DNA of 64,000 bases from Brucella pseudogrignonensis (lineage in GTDB: Bacteria > Pseudomonadota > Alphaproteobacteria > Rhizobiales > Rhizobiaceae): assembly GCF_002252525.1 (NCBI RefSeq), contig NZ_NNRM01000046.1:124001-188000 (forward strand). The letters run 5' to 3'. The notes under the pieces are model-generated. The model worked only from the letters and a program-made list of their open reading frames with translations. It was not told the origin of the DNA and ran no database searches. The position numbers and the translations under genes were made by a program. Below are positions 60,882-64,000 of the stretch, one piece after another; within the stretch, counting starts at the first letter, position 1; every line of letters starts with the position of its first letter.

Positions 60882-62680
60882 GCTTCAGCGTCTCCGATGC
60901 GTTCGGCAATCGATACGGTAAAGATGCCCCATTGATCGGTGCGTTGTTCGATCTTGCGATAGCCCGCCTTTTCGACAAGCTGATCCATTTCGCCCTGTGT
61001 GCGGCGGCGCATCACCCATGCCTGTCCGCCGCGATGTGACGTGAGCGCGCGAGCGATCATTTCAAGCTGCGGATGCCATGGCTGGTTGGTGTAAATGAGC
61101 AGTGAGCCCGGCTTCTGCACACGGGCGAGACCCGAAAGCGACCGGTTAATGAGCGCATTGTCCGGGAAAAGCTCATAAAGCCCCGAAACAATCGCGAGGT
61201 CTGGCTGTGGTGTGACCGTTGCCAGACTGTCTTCGTTGAACGCATCGCCTTCTTCCATATGGGCGATTGCTTCAAGACCGCGACCCTTGATGAGCTTGCG
61301 TCCAGCCAGCACATTGATCGGCGAGTAATCGCGAAGATGAATGCTGTCCGGCAATTCACCAGCACGCACCACCGCATCAATCACATAGCGACCATGCCCG
61401 CAGGCAATGTCGAGGATATTGGTCGATCGACCTTCGCTTTCCAGCCGCCTGACGGCGTGTCTGATAAGTTCCTCAAGATGCACTTTGCGCTGGCGAATGC
61501 CGCGCCAGCCAATGGCTTCCAGAAACTGCTTGTCGATGAGCTTGCCGCCGGGACCCAAGCCTCGTGCTTCATTTTCATAGACATAATCGAGCGTGGAACC
61601 TGAATCGAAACCGGTACGACGACCAACTTTCAGACCTTCCGACAAAAGCGAGCCAAATCCGATAGAGGCGCGCGTCGATGCCCAGTAAAGGCCGCGCGGT
61701 GAAAGCAGCGGTAGCGGACTTGATAGTCTGTCAGCCTCATCGCGCGTATGGCCTGCAATATGCGCTTCCGTCAGATCGGCGCGTTGTGGTGCCTCCGCAA
61801 AACGCGCCTCGATGAAATCATGGATTAGCGCGAGTGCCGGTTTGCGATCCCTTTCGCCCAGCGTGTCATGGTAAAAACCTTTGAGCACATGGCGCTCTTT
61901 AATGCGGCTGCCGAGGTTCTCAAAAAAGCGATGCTGTGGCGTTGGCCGCACGACAAAATCGCTGCCGGAAATGAGAAGCTGTGTCGGAACGGTAATCGCC
62001 CGCGCATCATCCACCACGCGCTTTGCCGCCTCATAAAGCTGAAGCAGAATATGCGAGGCGATGGGCCGTGTAATCAGCGGATCGGTGCGATAGGATTCAA
62101 TGCGCTCCCGATCATGGGTCAGAAACTGCGGTTTGACGTAGGAATTGACGAAGAACGTGCCTTTGAGTTTCTGCCAGAGCGCGATGCCCTCTTTGGCGAA
62201 AGGCACATAAAGCTTGATGTCGAAGGCTGGCGACGCCATGACCAGCGCGCGGATATTGGGCGCATAGTCATGCACCCATGCGCTCGCCAGAACGGCGCCG
62301 ACGCTCTGCGCAATAAGCGCCACGTCTTCGTTTCTTACGCCGGTTTCATTGCGGATATGGGCAACGAAACTATCGAGATCTCGGATCGAAGCACCGAAAG
62401 ACGGCGAAAAGCCGCGCACGCCCGGAGAGTTGCCATGGCCGCGCGCATCCCAGGCATAGAATGCATAATCATCAAGGCCGAGCTCATCCACGAGATGTTT
62501 CACACGCCCGCTATGCTCATGGCCGCGATGCAGCAGAACGATAACGCCCTTCGGCTTTTCGGAGCGGGCAGGCCAGAAACGATAGAACAGCGAAGTGCCG
62601 TCATGGGTGACGAAATGGGATTCTAGCGGTTCACGATGTGACGCCGTTTCATGCCCCGGCAATTCTCTGCGCTGGCTCAT
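60878..62680 (-). CDS. ynbC: Alpha/beta hydrolase fused to SAM methyltransferase (YnbC-like)
   Basis: A 600-residue two-domain enzyme. The N-terminal alpha/beta hydrolase has LLHRGHEHSGR, WDARGHGNSPG, the nucleophile in IAQSVGAV, the acid in SGSDFVVRP and His in GFYHDTLGE, like a monoglyceride lipase. The C-terminal methyltransferase starts its SAM fold at ILDIACGHGRYVIDAV and includes DLAIVSGLYELFPDN. Two ATG codons overlap at 62683 and 62680; AGGAG is best spaced for 62680. It is the first gene of the - strand lipid operon and matches E. coli YnbC in layout. Confidence 0.86.
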   Translation of the reverse strand: MSQRRELPGHETASHREPLESHFVTHDGTSLFYRFWPARSEKPKGVIVLLHRGHEHSGRVKHLVDELGLDDYAFYAWDARGHGNSPGVRGFSPSFGASIRDLDSFVAHIRNETGVRNEDVALIAQSVGAVLASAWVHDYAPNIRALVMASPAFDIKLYVPFAKEGIALWQKLKGTFFVNSYVKPQFLTHDRERIESYRTDPLITRPIASHILLQLYEAAKRVVDDARAITVPTQLLISGSDFVVRPTPQHRFFENLGSRIKERHVLKGFYHDTLGERDRKPALALIHDFIEARFAEAPQRADLTEAHIAGHTRDEADRLSSPLPLLSPRGLYWASTRASIGFGSLLSEGLKVGRRTGFDSGSTLDYVYENEARGLGPGGKLIDKQFLEAIGWRGIRQRKVHLEELIRHAVRRLESEGRSTNILDIACGHGRYVIDAVVRAGELPDSIHLRDYSPINVLAGRKLIKGRGLEAIAHMEEGDAFNEDSLATVTPQPDLAIVSGLYELFPDNALINRSLSGLARVQKPGSLLIYTNQPWHPQLEMIARALTSHRGGQAWVMRRRTQGEMDQLVEKAGYRKIEQRTDQWGIFTVSIAERIGDAEA

Positions 62681-62847
62681 CATTTCTCCTCTCAACAGGC
62701 CTTCTCCCATTTTTCGGGATGAACTCCAAGTTATTCGACCCATTACTATTGAGTAGAATAGAATGTTTGAATAAACGAGCTAAGGCCGGTCGCAAATAGC
62801 TGATTTTTACATAATCGTCATTTCCAAAAGTTTCCCGAAAGTTTCTT

Positions 62848-63453
62848 ATGTCTGTTTATCAACTTAAGTCCCGTTTCCAGAACTTGTTGAGACCTCTTGT
62901 TGTGCAGCTTGCGGCAAAAGGTGTGACGGCCAATCAGGTCACGATTGCAGCTGCACTGGTCTCAATTGTTCTTGGTGCTTTTCTTGCGCTGAACGGGAAT
63001 GCAGTCTGGTTTGCGCTGGTGCCGGTCTGGCTTTTTCTGCGCATGGCGCTCAATGCAGTTGATGGTATGCTGGCACGCGAACATGGTCAGAAATCCATGC
63101 TGGGTGCCTATCTAAACGAGATCGGCGATGTGATTTCCGACGCGGCGCTCTATGCGCCTTTTGCGATCATCGCGCCGTTTTCGGCGCTGTGGACATTCGC
63201 GATTATCTTCATCGCCACGCTGACGGAGTTTGTCGGCGTGACGGCAGCCTCGCTCGGGTCAAGCCGCCGTTACGACGGCCCAATGGGCAAGAGCGACCGC
63301 GCTGTGGTCTTTGGTGTGCTGGGTGCGTGGATCGCCATTGATGGCATTCTGCCACAATGGATGTTCTGGTTGCAGCCTGTGATTTGTGCGCTTTTGATCC
63401 TCACCGTCGTCAAGCGCATCCGCAACGGCATGGCAGAAGCCCCGAACGCATAA
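62848..63453 (+). CDS. ynbA: CDP-alcohol phosphatidyltransferase with variant motif (YnbA-like)
   Basis: A 201-residue inner-membrane protein with about five helices. Such enzymes swap CMP of CDP-diacylglycerol for an alcohol. The family motif D-x2-DG-x2-AR-x8-G-x3-D-x3-D is present as N-AV-DG-ML-AR, eight residues, G-AYL-N-EIG-D, so the first and third Asp are Asn (codons AAT and AAC). The rest of the motif is exact. It is divergent from the ynbC gene, and E. coli YnbA has the same length. The head-group alcohol is unknown. Confidence 0.85.
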   Translation: MSVYQLKSRFQNLLRPLVVQLAAKGVTANQVTIAAALVSIVLGAFLALNGNAVWFALVPVWLFLRMALNAVDGMLAREHGQKSMLGAYLNEIGDVISDAALYAPFAIIAPFSALWTFAIIFIATLTEFVGVTAASLGSSRRYDGPMGKSDRAVVFGVLGAWIAIDGILPQWMFWLQPVICALLILTVVKRIRNGMAEAPNA

Positions 63454-63466
63454 ACGCGGGGCTTCT
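63435..63466. terminator. Bidirectional hairpin between ynbA-like and dhaL-like genes
   Basis: AGAAGCCCCG and CGGGGCTTCT form a perfect 10-bp stem around the ynbA stop codon. It lies between convergent genes and can serve both. Confidence 0.7.
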
Positions 63467-63489
63467 TCTGTCTTGAGAACTATTCGCTT

Positions 63490-64000
63490 TTAGTTTGCAG
63501 AAACAAAAGCCGACATGCTGGTGATCAGCAGCATTCCGACAGTTGCGCCTGCGTCCTGAAGACCGATGGTCTTTTCCTGAAAAGCTGCGGCCTTGCCGTG
63601 CTGGGCAACCATCGTTTTAGTCGCTTCAAGCGCATCTTCTGCAGCTTTGGCGGCGGCTGCAAGCGCATCTGCCAGTGAAGCACCCGCTGATGCTTGTGCT
63701 TCAAGCGTTAGAGCGATTGGATCAAGCACATCGAGAAGCGTCTTGTCGCCAACCTTTGCCTTGCCGCGCTCGGCAATACCATCACGATAGGCACGCCAGA
63801 ATGCGGCAATCTCTGCGGTTCCCAGCTCGTCAATACCGTCACAGGCCTTGCTTGCACGCAGGAAGCCGGTTGCGGTCAGCGTACCCATGGTTGATGGCGC
63901 GACGCGGGCCATGGTGGCACCAGCGGTGCGCAGAAGCTTGGCGATGCCTGCAGCTTCACCTTCCGCGTGGGCAGCTTCCGAAGCTGCTGCAAAGGCCTTG
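63490..64000 (-). CDS. dhaL: Dihydroxyacetone kinase DhaL-like domain, 3' part
   Basis: The frame is open to the right edge, so about 170 residues of the C-terminal part are seen and the start is outside. DhaL traits are TAGATMARVAPSTMGTL, GKAKVGDKTLLDVLDP and the end HGKAAAFQEKTIGLQDAGATVGM. DhaL carries the nucleotide (ATP or ADP) that phosphorylates dihydroxyacetone held by DhaK. Whether this is a separate subunit or the end of a fused DhaK-DhaL chain cannot be told here. Confidence 0.82.
   Translation of the reverse strand, partial: KAFAAASEAAHAEGEAAGIAKLLRTAGATMARVAPSTMGTLTATGFLRASKACDGIDELGTAEIAAFWRAYRDGIAERGKAKVGDKTLLDVLDPIALTLEAQASAGASLADALAAAAKAAEDALEATKTMVAQHGKAAAFQEKTIGLQDAGATVGMLLITSMSAFVSAN

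Noticed and set aside
62690-62735. Half copy of the intergenic repeat upstream of the hydrolase-methyltransferase gene
   Set aside because: Only a short TTTTCGGGATG-like stretch matches; too short to call a repeat.

Overview
The window looks like chromosomal DNA of an alphaproteobacterium of the order Hyphomicrobiales, most likely the Brucella/Ochrobactrum group. The evidence is moderate GC content, protein families typical of rhizobia and brucellae (N-acetylglutaminylglutamine amide synthesis, an Omp25-type barrel, an ExpG/WggR-like MarR regulator) and intergenic stem-loop repeats of the type scattered through Brucella and Ochrobactrum genomes. Species assignment is inference. I saw no tRNA, rRNA, CRISPR array, insertion sequence or prophage gene.

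Region 1 (1-5649, + strand) is a heme/iron uptake operon: the 3' end of a TonB-dependent receptor, an SbmA/BacA-like ABC exporter-fold protein, a compact HmuS/ChuS-like protein, a ChaN-family protein and a periplasmic protein with a TonB C-terminal domain. Region 2 (5653-31180) is a large surface-glycan locus. It holds an RTX protein, its type I secretion ATPase and adaptor, a divergent MarR regulator, several glycosyltransferases, three polysaccharide pyruvyl transferases, a methyltransferase, a secreted glycoside hydrolase and an SGNH esterase. Its make-up resembles the Sinorhizobium meliloti exp (wga/wgd/wge/wgg) galactoglucan cluster. The same 13-bp palindrome, TTCAAAATTTGAA, lies in the promoter regions of the RTX gene, the MarR/secretion pair and the second glycan operon, so it is probably the operator of the MarR protein. 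No polymerase, flippase or Wza/Wzc-type exporter is present here.

Region 3 (31209-42678, - strand) carries the genes for the dipeptide osmolyte N-acetylglutaminylglutamine amide (amidotransferase asnO and GNAT/ATP-grasp synthetase ngg). They lie downstream of a GntR regulator and a peptide-type ABC importer in what looks like one long operon. The partner M42 peptidase is upstream and separated by a strong terminator. A CSS-motif/EAL phosphodiesterase (42918-44477) follows on the other strand.

Region 4 (44602-56819) holds two ECF sigma/FecR/STN-receptor systems facing each other. The first continues into a heme oxygenase, a membrane protein, an Rrf2 regulator and TonB, and its receptor is fused to a second outer-membrane barrel of the Omp25 type. 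Both sigma genes have a TGA-N9-TCA (IRO-box-like) palindrome upstream, which fits iron control by RirA. Region 5 (57565-63453) is a lipid gene set matching E. coli ynbABCD plus an acyltransferase and a small membrane protein. The window ends inside a dhaL-like gene on the - strand.
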